Shown: one piece after another, positions 37,044 through 47,417 of the stretch
How positions within the stretch are numbered: the first letter of the stretch is position 1
Layout: each line of letters starts with the position of its first letter
Origin: Dyadobacter fermentans DSM 18053
GTDB taxonomy: Bacteria > Bacteroidota > Bacteroidia > Cytophagales > Spirosomataceae
Length of the DNA: 64,000 nt
Direction: 5' to 3'
NCBI RefSeq assembly: GCF_000023125.1
Contig: NC_013037.1
Location: forward strand, 744,001 to 808,000
Program-made: the position numbers and the translations under genes
The notes under the pieces: model-generated
The model's input: only the letters and a program-made list of their open reading frames with translations
Told to the model about the DNA's origin: nothing
Databases searched by the model: none

Positions 37044-40000
37044 TTACCCTAAAACTGTTTGGTCTAATCGAACTGGATTGTCATCGTTGCCGTCTTCACA
37101 GTCGCGTAAAGTAGCCGGTGGATAGATGCTTTTGAGGCTGGCGAAAACACGCAGAAAATTGTCGTGTGCCGTGATCAGCCGGATGGCTACCGGCGTATAA
37201 CAGGCTTTGATCAGCCGGATGCTGCGGTCGGGAAGCGTTTCGGTTTGGTCGCTGAATGCGATTGCATTTACTTTGAAATCCTGCGTAAATGCCGTTTTTA
37301 CGGCTGCCGGGAGGTCAGGGGCAAATGCGATGGCGGTTTCCGGGTCGGCGAAAAGCGGACCGGCGGAAGTTTCAATCTGGCCGGCACTGATGAGGACGCC
37401 CGGATTGGCCTTCACCCAGCCGCGGATCAGGTCGCCCAGCCTTCCCATTTGCCCGGTAATGTACTCACAGGCATTGAGCTGGATCTTGTGCCGCAGCTCT
37501 TTCGGCACGTTCCGTGTTACGATGCCGAATGCTTCCGTGAAGGTCAGTTCCAGCAGTTCGGCGAGCCGTGTAATGCCTCCGCTGTCGATCCATGCTTTAT
37601 TCGCCACCAGCCATTCGCACCAGTATTTTTCAAAACTATTGAACTGAAAACACGACTCTTTGCCTTTAAACCAATTAATAACCAGCGCTTTAACTTGTTC
37701 ATAAAAGGCATCTTTCAACAAGCCTGTGCACAGGATTTCATCTTTTTTGATCGTCGCAGTGAACAGCGTTTCCTGTTCGGCATCGGTGATCGCCTCGAAA
37801 TTCTTTTGGAAATAGCGTTCCGCAAATGCGTCATTGTATTGCAGGAGTATTTGCTCCGCGCATTTGCAAATGTCTTTTTTGAGGTCGCCGTCGGTGTCGG
37901 GCTCTTGCAGGTTGGCAGTGAGCGCGTCCGTTATCTGGCAGAGGATCGCGTCGTCCTCATCGCCGCGGCAGATTTCGTTGCCGATCCAGCAGATTTTGGG
38001 CAGGATGTGGGCCGGCGTTTCCAGGCGGATCATCCGTTCGGCATAGCGCCGGAGGTCCAGGTTCTGGAACATCGGCAGCCAGCCGGGCATCACGAATGTC
38101 ATCCTGAATGAATACGGGTCTTCATCGCAGCACGACTCGCAATCGGGGCTGAGGCAAACGGGGAGGAGCGTTTGCCCGTACAGGCGCGGCCTGAGCAGGA
38201 TATGCTCCACGAGAAAGAACCGCTCGGCTTGGAGAATGCCCGCCGCCCAGGTAATGAGTGCGTCCCGGGTGCCGGCCGGGTCGGCAAGATTTTCGGGGCT
38301 TTGGGCGATTACAACATTATCCTGATTTCGTAAAGTGAAAGCGTTGGCCGAAAGCGTGTATCGGGCGCTGTCGGTGATCGATACGATCAGTTCGTCGATT
38401 ACCCTGCGCACCAGCGCGTCGGCTTCGAGCCGCGTTTTGGGCGTTTCGGTGATTTCGGAAAAGAGCAGGGGCACACTGCCGTCATTGAGCGTAAAAGCCG
38501 CCGCGTAGCCGTTTGCTTTTTTGGTGATGGCTATTTGAATGTAATTCCGGAGTGCTTCGAGGCCGGTGAGGTGCGCTATCCGCTTTTTAAGTCCTGCTAC
38601 ATTTTGTAACCCGCACACTTTCAGGTCGTCGCGGTAGTTGAATGCTTTCGCGCGGTTTTTACTGATATCCGGGTAATCTTTCAGGAAATGAATTTTGTCC
38701 CTGATCAATTTCTCTGCACCAAATTTTTGATTATCAATAGAATACATCAAAAGCGCATACTCATTGAACTGCTCCCCGAACCGCGCCAACAGGTGATCCA
38801 GAAATGTGTTTTTCCGGCGCAGCGCCAGGGACGGCGATTCGGTGAGTAATTGCAGGTTAGCGGGCTTATAATCCGGAAAATAAAGGTCTTCTATGTTTGC
38901 AATGTATTGGTTGTCAAGATATTCCGAGAAATATGTAGTCACCTGGGCTGATTCCCGGATGCTGAATAGCTGTTCAGTATGGTGCAGCTGTGCCAGGTAG
39001 TTGACCAGCAGTTGCTCGAAAAACATCAGGTACGCTTTGAGCTGCTTCGCCTGCGCCTTACGCAGGGGCGTGGCGTTCTCAGGAAGCCCTTCAAAGCCGA
39101 TGCCATAGGTGAGCGGAAATGAATATTGTACGGGAAAATAGTCGTTGAATGCACGCGCTGTGCCGGTCGGAATCGGGAGGTCATTGTCCTGGGTAGTGAG
39201 TTTGACCTGTTCCTGAGCGCTCCGCAATTGTTGCAGGGTAGCCCACACTTCGTCGTCGTTGGCCGGCTGAAATGGCAGTTCGTTTTTAAAATACAAAAAC
39301 TGCGACCGCTCGATGTACAGCCGGGGCTGGTGCTGTGCCGTAACCGGGTAAATCCACGCCTGGCTGGGCATGACGGCCATGCCTCTGGCGTCGTATCTGG
39401 TGATGAGGATGTTGCGGACGGCCGTAATGCCCTCGATATCCATCAGCAGGTTAATGATATCGGACGTGCGGATTTCCCGTTTCAAAGCCGACGCTTCCAG
39501 CTCGGCATCCTTGATAAACCCGTGCCGCATAGCCGGGCCATTGAAAATCTCCTCGGTCAGAACCCCGGCGTCAAGCAGTTCTTTGAGCGAATAGAACCGG
39601 ATGGGCGGATTGAGGTATTGCTCAATGGTGAAGAGGATCTTCGCTTCTATTTGCTCTATATCGGCGTCAGGGCGGAGGTCAATGTCGGCACAGAATGCAA
39701 AGTCCTCCGTCGCTACTTCACCGATCCGGCAGAAGTCCTCCGTCAGGTTGCGGTGCTTGTGGAGTTTGGAAGTCTGGGTTTGAATTAAATGCTTTATAAT
39801 CAGAATCTTGCTGCGATAGCCGGCAATCGTTTTGTCCTCGATTTCTGCAAGCAATGCATTCAGCTCCACTGCTTTCAATGCGCTGTTCTTTCCGTGGATC
39901 GTCAGCGGGACCTGGTTCAGGACGAGCGTTTCGGTGTTGGCAAATGTGATCTTGATATCGACGAAAAGCGGGTTGCGGAGTGCCTTTTGCAGGGTAGCGT

Positions 40001-40694
40001 TGGTTACCGGAAGAAAGTTGATATCTATCACTTTCAGTACTTCAACCGTGGCGATGTCCTCACTCTCATCGAGAAAGGTTTTGAAAATAACAGGCTGGTT
40101 ATCAATCGACTGCCAGTCGGGAAAACGCAGTTCCAGCTTCACCGTAAACAGTTCGTCGGATTGGACGAATGAAAATTGGTTAAACAGCTTGCCGTCATTC
40201 AGGCTGCCGAACTGAATGGAGTCTTCAAATTCGAGCAGGACCTCGTACGTGCCTTTGGGAACTACCTTTTCGGTCGTTTCAGTGTACACGAGCTCCCCGG
40301 CCAGGCAATCCGCAAAGAGCGGCATCTCGCACGGGCAGTCCTTGCAAAGCAGCCACGCATTCTTAATGCCCGGCTCGTCGATCAGCAATTTGCGGTAATC
40401 ATTCACCGTGACCGGATTAACGGTCAATATCTCATTAGCCGGGAAAAAGCCCTGTTCGTGACCGCCGTTTGCCAGCGCTCCGGCCACAAAATCCTTGATA
40501 TCGAAGCCCGTCCGGTAGCCCAGGTCGGTGATGGCATAGCACATCAGTTCAAGGATTGTGATGCCGGGGTCGTGGATATTATAGTCCGTCCAGAGCTTGC
40601 TGCCGAGGGCTTCGATATATTCCATACCCTTTCTTCGCAGGAAAAAATAGTCCTCCGAGGGCAAAAGGGATGGATGTTTCTGTATTGGTTGCAT
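37044..40694 (-). CDS. Large eCIS baseplate protein (Afp12-like)
   Basis: 1216 residues. The N-terminus carries the hallmark of the eCIS baseplate group, WTDYNIHDPGITILELMCYA followed by ITDLGYRTGFDI, at about residues 36-65. Later segments alternate helices and strands, with NRAKAFNYRDDLKV and LVEHILLRPRLYG near 850 and a Cys-rich LPVCLSPDCESCCDED after it. It has no transmembrane segment. In Afp-type particles this protein and its neighbour build the wedge around the spike. It is separated from the upstream baseplate gene by 21 bases and from the next gene by 15. It is longer than the Afp12 of Serratia from memory, as is common in Bacteroidota. Confidence 0.88.
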   Translation of the reverse strand: MQPIQKHPSLLPSEDYFFLRRKGMEYIEALGSKLWTDYNIHDPGITILELMCYAITDLGYRTGFDIKDFVAGALANGGHEQGFFPANEILTVNPVTVNDYRKLLIDEPGIKNAWLLCKDCPCEMPLFADCLAGELVYTETTEKVVPKGTYEVLLEFEDSIQFGSLNDGKLFNQFSFVQSDELFTVKLELRFPDWQSIDNQPVIFKTFLDESEDIATVEVLKVIDINFLPVTNATLQKALRNPLFVDIKITFANTETLVLNQVPLTIHGKNSALKAVELNALLAEIEDKTIAGYRSKILIIKHLIQTQTSKLHKHRNLTEDFCRIGEVATEDFAFCADIDLRPDADIEQIEAKILFTIEQYLNPPIRFYSLKELLDAGVLTEEIFNGPAMRHGFIKDAELEASALKREIRTSDIINLLMDIEGITAVRNILITRYDARGMAVMPSQAWIYPVTAQHQPRLYIERSQFLYFKNELPFQPANDDEVWATLQQLRSAQEQVKLTTQDNDLPIPTGTARAFNDYFPVQYSFPLTYGIGFEGLPENATPLRKAQAKQLKAYLMFFEQLLVNYLAQLHHTEQLFSIRESAQVTTYFSEYLDNQYIANIEDLYFPDYKPANLQLLTESPSLALRRKNTFLDHLLARFGEQFNEYALLMYSIDNQKFGAEKLIRDKIHFLKDYPDISKNRAKAFNYRDDLKVCGLQNVAGLKKRIAHLTGLEALRNYIQIAITKKANGYAAAFTLNDGSVPLLFSEITETPKTRLEADALVRRVIDELIVSITDSARYTLSANAFTLRNQDNVVIAQSPENLADPAGTRDALITWAAGILQAERFFLVEHILLRPRLYGQTLLPVCLSPDCESCCDEDPYSFRMTFVMPGWLPMFQNLDLRRYAERMIRLETPAHILPKICWIGNEICRGDEDDAILCQITDALTANLQEPDTDGDLKKDICKCAEQILLQYNDAFAERYFQKNFEAITDAEQETLFTATIKKDEILCTGLLKDAFYEQVKALVINWFKGKESCFQFNSFEKYWCEWLVANKAWIDSGGITRLAELLELTFTEAFGIVTRNVPKELRHKIQLNACEYITGQMGRLGDLIRGWVKANPGVLISAGQIETSAGPLFADPETAIAFAPDLPAAVKTAFTQDFKVNAIAFSDQTETLPDRSIRLIKACYTPVAIRLITAHDNFLRVFASLKSIYPPATLRDCEDGNDDNPVRLDQTVLG

Positions 40695-40715
40695 GGCAAT
40701 TGTTAAAACATGATG

Positions 40716-43700
40716 CTAATCGCAACCGCAATTTTCTGCGGCGGCAGTTTCCGGCACGTGCGGGATCGGGACGATAATGTGCTGCTCGGCAGGCACCGAC
40801 ACCAGGATCGCGATGGCCCTGGATGCGGTGATTTCCTCCTTGTCTGTCAGTGTATTACCGATTTTGTGATATAGAACAAAATCGGTCAGGTAATCCACAT
40901 AGGCGCGCTCTTCGATAAAATTGATCAGCACGGACTTGCTGATTTGCCCGCCGAAACGAATCTCGGCGGCATTGCCGAACGCCCAGGGAGAAAGAAAACG
41001 GGTAATCTCCTGTTTGAGCTGTGTGGTGTAAAAAGCTTCGTCATACTGCGGGTAGAATTTGACATTGCATTGCACCTTCACTTCTTCAAAAACCGGGTTT
41101 TGAACATGGATTTTCGCAAAACAGGATTTGCGTTTGCTGATGAAGGCCTCAATCGATTCCAGGTCGGCCACATTGGTGTAGGGTTTCAGCGGGTCGATCG
41201 CATTGCGGGTGCGGAGGTCGGGGATCGGTACGATGGTCACGTGGCCTGCGGCCAGCTCGTTGTATATCCCGGTGCCCGAGTCGTTAGGTTCGTACCGGGT
41301 GTGATTGATCACCCTTACCTTGTAAATGTTCGAAAACTCTTCCAAAATCAGATGTTCATAATCCCATACGGTAATCGCCCGGTCCTTGTGCCGCAGCCGT
41401 TCGCTCACTCTTTTGTAGTAATCCGGGGCATTTTCACGCGTCCGCCCACCGAATGATGCATAGGGTTGTTCAATCTTTTTAATGCTGGCCTCGGGTTCAA
41501 GGAGCTTCGCAACGGTGCCCGCCGGAAGCGGTGCCGCCAGGAAATCGCCCGCATTGGTTTGGTCTTTGAAAGTAGCCGAGGCAGCTTGCGGCAGCACGGC
41601 GATGATCTTGCACACGGCCTCGCTCGCCTCATACACGCTCGCGCGAAGCCATACCTGGCCTTTCGGGAGCATGGTGTTGTCTGTGCCGGCGGATTTGGGA
41701 ATGGTAAATGTGATGATCCCCGAGCGCGTTAGCTGCGAGGTGCTGTCCTGTACTTCCAGTTTTTGAAATGAAATCCAGCGATTATCGGCCAAATAGCTCC
41801 AATGCACATGATTGTCCGGCTTTTTGATTCTCGGATTGGCTCTGCCTTCATCCAATTGGAACAAAACGGCCACTTTCTGTCCGGGAACGGCCTCGCTCAA
41901 TCCCATGTAAAATTCGCCCTCATGCGCTACAAAGCCGCTTTGTCCCTCGATCTCGAAATAGACATCGCCATTGTTGTAATGCCTGAAATAGGGCAAAAGG
42001 CGCACGTCGGTTTCATGGTCGGTCAGCGGGTCTTTCAGTGCCCGGTGCTGCTCCACGTCGCCGAACGGATACGCATGGAAAAACTGCAAAGACCGGTTCG
42101 TGAAACTGCTGCTGTCGATCAGGGCGATCTCCGTGCTGGCCGTGTAGCTCAGGGATATTTCGTCGATCACGGGCGTGTAGGGCGGGGTAGGGGCTACGGG
42201 CGATGCATACACGATGCCTTTGATCATCGTGATCGCACTTTCGGCGGTGGGTGTCGATGCGGGCAGTTCATAGGCCGCAATCACCGTTTTGATCGCGTTG
42301 GAATCGCTGTTTTCTTTCGCTTTGTCGATGAGGTAGTTGGTTAATGCCGCCTGGTAAGCGGTGTGTCCGAAACTGCCGTCGAGCCGGAACCGGTAGAAGC
42401 CGTTAGTGCTGTTGACATCGTACATGTTGTTGCCGCCGGCATCCGGCTTCGACACGTCGGCTGCGTCGACGGTCACCACGTTGGCAATCCCGTCGAGCAG
42501 GTTCGCTTCGGTGCCAATGTCCTGCCATACACCCAGTTGCAGTTTCTGGATCTTTGCCGGAGGGTTGGGGCTTACCGTCGCAGGGACATTCTGCCAGGCC
42601 AGTTTCGTGGAAACCTGTGCGCCCTTTTTCTGAAAAATCTCGCCCGAACCGATGATGAAATAGGCATCCTTCTCCGGCAGCGGGCCAAACGGCAGGAATG
42701 GTTTGGAAGGATCGAGAATGCCGAAAGGGTTTTGTACAAAAATATCCTTCACTTGCTTCGACCCGACGGTGAGCCTCACTTTCTGCACAATCGCATCCTT
42801 GAATGCCTTGTAAGGAAATGCTTGCAAAGAATGCTTCAACCTGAACCGGATCACCGGCGCGGTGGCCTGGAAGCTCCGCCCGTGCACTGCCGGATCGTAG
42901 GCGGTAATGGCCGGGAAGTCCGCGGGAATGGCATCGTTTCTGAAAATGAGCACATTGGAAGTAAAACTGGCCGTGATAGCAAGCTTTTGCCAGCCTTCGG
43001 CGGTTGTGACCTCCGCCTCCCAGCGATTGGCCGGGTTGGGCAGCGCATTGCCCGTGGTGATTTCGACAACAATGCTTCTTTCGCCCTCTTTCAGGTAAAG
43101 GTAATGCGAAGCGACGGCCAGCCCGATCTCTGCTTTGGGCATGGTAATGTCTTCGAGAACGCCATTCACGTATTTTTTGGACGCAAATGGATGCCATTGC
43201 TTTTCACCGGAGGTTAATTCGGCCCCCAACCCATCATCCGAGTTAGCCACCGGCGACGCATACACGCGCCCTTCCAGTATGTAAGGATTTATATCCAGCA
43301 CCTCGTCCTGCGCCGTGCCGATGTACACCGAATGCAGGGCCGTGATTTTGGCCTTGTTGATCACCGTATCCTGATCGATCTCATACGCCACATCGTTCCC
43401 GAGCGAATCTTTTCCGGCATTCAGCAGCGTGCCCTTTTTGATTAAAGCACCTTCCACAAACCGCGCCGCTTCGAAGATCACATGCACCTGGTTCGGTCTG
43501 GGTTTGCGCTCAGGGATCTGTAAAATTTCTTTATAGTAAAGGTCCAGATGGCGTTTTGTAAGCGTGTTCGCATCTTTTCGTGCAAATTCCAGCAATTTCA
43601 GGAATGAAATAAAAAGGGCGGTATGCGGCTGATGGTCGTTGCGCTGGGTGAGCGTTTGTTGTAACTGAACGTTGGCGTCGGTGGTGATTTTGGAAAATGC

Positions 43701-44474
43701 GCGGAGAAACTGGTCGAAAATGGCCGTGAAAAAGTTATGGGTTACGGCAAAGTATAAACGTCTGGCGGTGGTGGTCGCTGCTGGCAGGTTGTAAATGGAA
43801 TCGTCCGCGGCGATGGTGAGCTTGAAAACGTTCCAGTTCTGCACACCGTCCGTCCATAGCGGGCCGAAGGATCGGTTAAAAACAGTGGTCGCCATTTGCA
43901 CCGGTGTGCCGAATAAGGTGAGGCCGGTCGCTTCCGTTTCGTCGGTGAGGCCGTTGGCAACCGCCGCCTGATGGTATGCAAACAGCTTTTGGAATGGCAC
44001 AGCCAGCTTGCTCCTGATCAGGTTGCGGATCGAACCTTTGAGCAGAATATCGTCGGGAAGCGAGTGCTGCAAATGCTCGATCTGCCAGGCCACGCTGGTT
44101 ACGAGGTTGAGCAGTGTGCCGAAGTTTTGTTTCAAAACCGCCTCGCTATCCGTGTTTTGGCGAATGCTTCCGAGTTTCTGATGGATAAGCGCATTGTATT
44201 CACTCATATCCTGCACCGCCGCCAAAGCCAGCATCACTGACACATCCTGACTGAAAAACGGCTGCCAGTTGTCATCCCCAAAATGCGCGTCGCCAACCCC
44301 GAAAAACTTCACAAGCCGGGCAAGTTGCTGCGTGAAAACCAGGTCGTCGGCCACGGTTTTCGCATCCACCGGCGCGGATTCAGGTTTAAGCGAAGTCAGG
44401 AACCGGCTGTTCTGGTCGGTGCCTTCTCTTTTTAAACCCAACGGATTGGTTATGTTTTCGCAGTTGCTCATCAT
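40716..44474 (-). CDS. Baseplate J-like wedge protein of the eCIS (Afp11-like)
   Basis: 1252 residues; the start is one of two adjacent ATGs. The first 300 residues are helical. The baseplate-J type core lies in the C-terminal third, with FGGRTRENAPDYYKRVSERL, then RAITVWDYEHLILEEF and YKVRVINHTRY, which is the classical wedge signature of phage P2 J and Afp11. The C-terminus ends with ILVSVPAEQHIIVPIPHVPE and a Cys-rich ENCGCD. It follows the gp25 gene by six bases, the same order as in Afp, where Afp9 precedes Afp11 with only the PAAR gene between. That PAAR gene is missing here. Confidence 0.9.
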   Translation of the reverse strand: MMSNCENITNPLGLKREGTDQNSRFLTSLKPESAPVDAKTVADDLVFTQQLARLVKFFGVGDAHFGDDNWQPFFSQDVSVMLALAAVQDMSEYNALIHQKLGSIRQNTDSEAVLKQNFGTLLNLVTSVAWQIEHLQHSLPDDILLKGSIRNLIRSKLAVPFQKLFAYHQAAVANGLTDETEATGLTLFGTPVQMATTVFNRSFGPLWTDGVQNWNVFKLTIAADDSIYNLPAATTTARRLYFAVTHNFFTAIFDQFLRAFSKITTDANVQLQQTLTQRNDHQPHTALFISFLKLLEFARKDANTLTKRHLDLYYKEILQIPERKPRPNQVHVIFEAARFVEGALIKKGTLLNAGKDSLGNDVAYEIDQDTVINKAKITALHSVYIGTAQDEVLDINPYILEGRVYASPVANSDDGLGAELTSGEKQWHPFASKKYVNGVLEDITMPKAEIGLAVASHYLYLKEGERSIVVEITTGNALPNPANRWEAEVTTAEGWQKLAITASFTSNVLIFRNDAIPADFPAITAYDPAVHGRSFQATAPVIRFRLKHSLQAFPYKAFKDAIVQKVRLTVGSKQVKDIFVQNPFGILDPSKPFLPFGPLPEKDAYFIIGSGEIFQKKGAQVSTKLAWQNVPATVSPNPPAKIQKLQLGVWQDIGTEANLLDGIANVVTVDAADVSKPDAGGNNMYDVNSTNGFYRFRLDGSFGHTAYQAALTNYLIDKAKENSDSNAIKTVIAAYELPASTPTAESAITMIKGIVYASPVAPTPPYTPVIDEISLSYTASTEIALIDSSSFTNRSLQFFHAYPFGDVEQHRALKDPLTDHETDVRLLPYFRHYNNGDVYFEIEGQSGFVAHEGEFYMGLSEAVPGQKVAVLFQLDEGRANPRIKKPDNHVHWSYLADNRWISFQKLEVQDSTSQLTRSGIITFTIPKSAGTDNTMLPKGQVWLRASVYEASEAVCKIIAVLPQAASATFKDQTNAGDFLAAPLPAGTVAKLLEPEASIKKIEQPYASFGGRTRENAPDYYKRVSERLRHKDRAITVWDYEHLILEEFSNIYKVRVINHTRYEPNDSGTGIYNELAAGHVTIVPIPDLRTRNAIDPLKPYTNVADLESIEAFISKRKSCFAKIHVQNPVFEEVKVQCNVKFYPQYDEAFYTTQLKQEITRFLSPWAFGNAAEIRFGGQISKSVLINFIEERAYVDYLTDFVLYHKIGNTLTDKEEITASRAIAILVSVPAEQHIIVPIPHVPETAAAENCGCD

Positions 44475-44480
44475 GCGGGC

Positions 44481-44936
44481 TTATAACGAATTGTCGATTT
44501 CGGGCGGACTGATCAAAAAATTCAGGATTTCGGTTCCCTCCCGGTTGTAGAACGGGAACACGAAATTGTACCTCGAATTCGTGGTTTTTACGGTAAAATC
44601 CACCTGAATGCGCACCATTCCGGTGTTGTCCAATGCTTCCGTGATCGATACGGAGTCTGCCGTAATGCGCGGTTCGTACAGGAGAATGGCGGTTTCGATC
44701 TTGTCGATCATTAATGTTTTCAATGCGGTGTCCAGCGGCTCAAAAATCAGGTTTTCGAGGTTGCAGCCATAGCGGGGCTGCATGATGCGCTCGCCCTGCA
44801 TGGTGGTCAGCAGAATGTGCAGGCTGCTGTAAATGTCGTCCACGCCTTCGAGCATACGCACGTTTTTGTGGATGGCATCGAAGGTCGGCGGGAATGCCCA
44901 GCCTGTTCCCAGGAAATTTGTGTCGGCGTTATCCAT
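44481..44936 (-). CDS. GPW/gp25-family baseplate protein (Afp9-like)
   Basis: 151 residues, the usual size. The conserved core is VDDIYSSLHILLTTMQGERI followed by MQPRYGCNLENLIFEP, the gp25 signature with the R-x-x-x-P/R-x-Y-G motif. The C-terminal half has ADSVSITEALDNTGMVRIQV and ends in NREGTEILNFLI. In phage T4, T6SS and eCIS, gp25-like proteins form the inner wedge that nucleates sheath assembly. The gene starts 13 bases after the VgrG stop. Confidence 0.93.
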   Translation of the reverse strand: MDNADTNFLGTGWAFPPTFDAIHKNVRMLEGVDDIYSSLHILLTTMQGERIMQPRYGCNLENLIFEPLDTALKTLMIDKIETAILLYEPRITADSVSITEALDNTGMVRIQVDFTVKTTNSRYNFVFPFYNREGTEILNFLISPPEIDNSL

Positions 44937-44949
44937 GCTGATGGCATCG

Positions 44950-46680
44950 TTAGTTAATCATGACGGTTCCTCCTTTAATGGTCGTTTGCCCGGCGCCGGT
45001 GGATAGCTCACCACCGCCGGCGCCCGCACTGAACTTCGCGGATGCTTTGGCATTGATATTTACTCCTTCCAACTGAATGTCTTTCGCGGCTTTCAGCCGG
45101 ATGTCCTTCACGCTCTCGATCACGATGCCGTCCTTGTCCAGCACGATCTTGTTGCCGTTCTGGTCTTCGAACTGGATTTTCTGGTCCTCTTCGCTCACAA
45201 TCAACTTGTTACCGGCGGGCGTGCTGATGTTGATAGTCTTCTTGTCGTCGTCGAACAGCATTTTCATTTGGCTCCTCGATACAAAACCTTTCTCGTGGTT
45301 ATCGTCTTTGGCGGCAATGGGCGCCCTTTTGGCGCTGCTATGACACATTCCCAGGATGATCGCCTGGGTAGGGTCGTTGTCGAAAAAGCCGACCACCACT
45401 TCGTCGCCGATTTCCGGCCGGAAGAAAAAGCCCCTGTTGTCGCCGGCGTCGAGGCTGGCCATTCTAGCCCAAATGCCCTCGTCGTTCATGCTGATGAGCG
45501 GCATCCGGACTTTCACCCGGTGTTCGCCGTCGGGGTCGTTTTCCAGCTGCGTCACTACGCCGACCTGCAAGCCGCCGGGTCGCTCGGGCCTGGCCGCCAG
45601 GCGGTTCATCACATTCATCGATTCCGCCTGATAGCCGATCTGCACATCCGCTTCCCAATTTCCGTTGGCGATCTGATGCCGCACGGCCGATACGAATGCA
45701 TTACCCTTGAACCGGTCACCCACGCCATTGATCCCGATCAGCTTACCCGGGCTAAGCTGCGCGATTCCCTGCATGCGAACGCGCCCGCGGATTTTGGATA
45801 ACTGCGATTTGAGCAATTCAGCGCTGGCTTGTTTTTTGAGCTCGGTTTCAGTCAGTTTACCTCCATTCCGGAAGGTGAACGACGGCAGGTCAACGGTTTT
45901 GGCCAAATCCTGGAATGGGATATTCCCGTTCAGCCGTACATTCGGGTTTTGCGCTTCGGCCTCGGTGACGGTCTGCTCGGTAAAGTTCCAGGCTTGGTTT
46001 TTAACCGTTTTATATTGAAACCGGGCGTCTATTTCCGCATCCAGTTCCAGCACCGACGATCCGAATTGCACGGTTGCGACAGGCTCCTGGCCCAGATCGG
46101 GCGCTTTGATCGTCACTTTTCCATTGTCTACCGCGCAAAACAGCCCATTTACATCGGCCCGTTGCAGGATGAAATCCCAGTCGGTGGTCTGGTATTGCAC
46201 GAGTTGCCGGTGCTTGAATGCGGTCGGCTGCACGTCCCTTTCCAACCCATTCCGGCGCAGCAGGTCTTCGAGCATTTCGCTGTCGGTTTGGTCGGTAAAA
46301 TACTTGCTTTTGGGCTGGATCGTGGCCTTCACCGCCTTATCGCGGCATTCTACGATGAGGAAATTGCTGTTTTTGCGAATTTTAATGCTGTGCCTGATCA
46401 CCAGCCCTTTAAAAATCGTCTCCTCATTGCTTCGGTAGCCGGCCTTGATTTCCAGGTTTTTCCCCGGAACCAGTTCATCCTTATCGCTGATCTCAAATGT
46501 TTCCTTTGCCGCCTCACCGTCAATGAGCGTAATCGTCGCCGAGGGAATCCGGTTGAGCTCCCGCATCACCACGATCGACACCACGTGGTACGTGCGTGAC
46601 AGTTCCCGGCCTTCCGAAAGGATGGTAAATGTGCACACGTCGGGCGTGGCGGGCGTGGCTATCGTGCGGCTGTTGCTCAT
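44950..46680 (-). CDS. VgrG-like spike protein (Afp8-like)
   Basis: 576 residues. The gp27-like part covers about 1-360 and includes ELNRIPSATITLIDGEAAKE, VPGKNLEIKAGYRSNEETIF and LVQYQTTDWDFILQRAD. A gp5-type OB-fold follows, with GDEVVVGFFDNDPTQAIILG. The C-terminal beta-helix is seen as short repeats such as VIESVKDIRLKAAKDIQLEG ending in TTIKGGTVMIN. It forms the trimeric spike at the particle tip. The C-terminus carries no extra effector domain and no PAAR-binding extension is obvious. The start overlaps the upstream gene stop by four bases (ATGA). Confidence 0.93.
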   Translation of the reverse strand: MSNSRTIATPATPDVCTFTILSEGRELSRTYHVVSIVVMRELNRIPSATITLIDGEAAKETFEISDKDELVPGKNLEIKAGYRSNEETIFKGLVIRHSIKIRKNSNFLIVECRDKAVKATIQPKSKYFTDQTDSEMLEDLLRRNGLERDVQPTAFKHRQLVQYQTTDWDFILQRADVNGLFCAVDNGKVTIKAPDLGQEPVATVQFGSSVLELDAEIDARFQYKTVKNQAWNFTEQTVTEAEAQNPNVRLNGNIPFQDLAKTVDLPSFTFRNGGKLTETELKKQASAELLKSQLSKIRGRVRMQGIAQLSPGKLIGINGVGDRFKGNAFVSAVRHQIANGNWEADVQIGYQAESMNVMNRLAARPERPGGLQVGVVTQLENDPDGEHRVKVRMPLISMNDEGIWARMASLDAGDNRGFFFRPEIGDEVVVGFFDNDPTQAIILGMCHSSAKRAPIAAKDDNHEKGFVSRSQMKMLFDDDKKTINISTPAGNKLIVSEEDQKIQFEDQNGNKIVLDKDGIVIESVKDIRLKAAKDIQLEGVNINAKASAKFSAGAGGGELSTGAGQTTIKGGTVMIN

Positions 46681-47357
46681 TTTGCGCCTTTGTCGATCGG
46701 TGGAAAGAATACTTTTTGCCCCACGGCCAGGCTCCGGAAATTGGTTAGCCCGTTGGCCCTGGCTACTTGCAGGTAGTAGCGCGGATCTTCGTAAATCTCG
46801 TAGGTCATCAAAGTGAGATGGTCGCTGGCTTTGACGAGCTTTTCGTGCGTCAGGTCGGGCGATTTGGCGTCTTCTTTTGCTACCCGGATGTTTTCTTCAA
46901 TGCTTCCCTTGAAGCTGCATTTGCAAACCGCCCGGATCGGCGTGCCGTCGGGTTTGAAGAGTTTGAAATTGATATTCAGGGAAGTAAGCCGGCCTTTGAA
47001 CAACGTCACGCCCCAGATCAGCTTGAAATGCCGCGGCTGGTGGATCGCGCCGTCGTAGTCGACCAGCATTTTCTTGAACTTTTTCAGGTCGTCCCAAATG
47101 TCCTCTTTCGCTTTGCCGTCGATGATGCCGGTGTTGTCGAACAGGAATTCGAAGGTAAATTCCTCCGGTTTGGTCATTTTGAACTTCTGCTGCGAACCGC
47201 TGGTGCCTTGTCCCTGCTTGTCGTTGTACTCAATTTTGTAATCGAGCTGGTAGGTTTCGGGGTTGATCGTCGCCGAATGCTCATCCACTTTGGAGCTGTC
47301 GCTCATAGCGGCATCCTTGTAGGCGATGATCTTCATTTTTTCGAGTTTACCGGACAT
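46677..47357 (-). CDS. LysM-domain baseplate-hub protein (Afp7-like)
   Basis: 226 residues. The C-terminal 45 residues are a LysM-like module, DPRYYLQVARANGLTNFRSL and then VGQKVFFPPI. The N-terminal part contains PEEFTFEFLFDNTGII and VTLFKGRLTSLNINFKLF, matching the phage hub protein gp53/CIS LysM family. It bridges the tube and the VgrG spike. The stop overlaps the VgrG start. It is preceded by a 60-base spacer after the DUF5908 gene. Confidence 0.9.
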   Translation of the reverse strand: MSGKLEKMKIIAYKDAAMSDSSKVDEHSATINPETYQLDYKIEYNDKQGQGTSGSQQKFKMTKPEEFTFEFLFDNTGIIDGKAKEDIWDDLKKFKKMLVDYDGAIHQPRHFKLIWGVTLFKGRLTSLNINFKLFKPDGTPIRAVCKCSFKGSIEENIRVAKEDAKSPDLTHEKLVKASDHLTLMTYEIYEDPRYYLQVARANGLTNFRSLAVGQKVFFPPIDKGAK

Positions 47358-47417
47358 CTCAATTGCGCATTAGGTTTGACAAAACAGCTCATGCAATACT
47401 TCCGACGGGCGTTCGGC

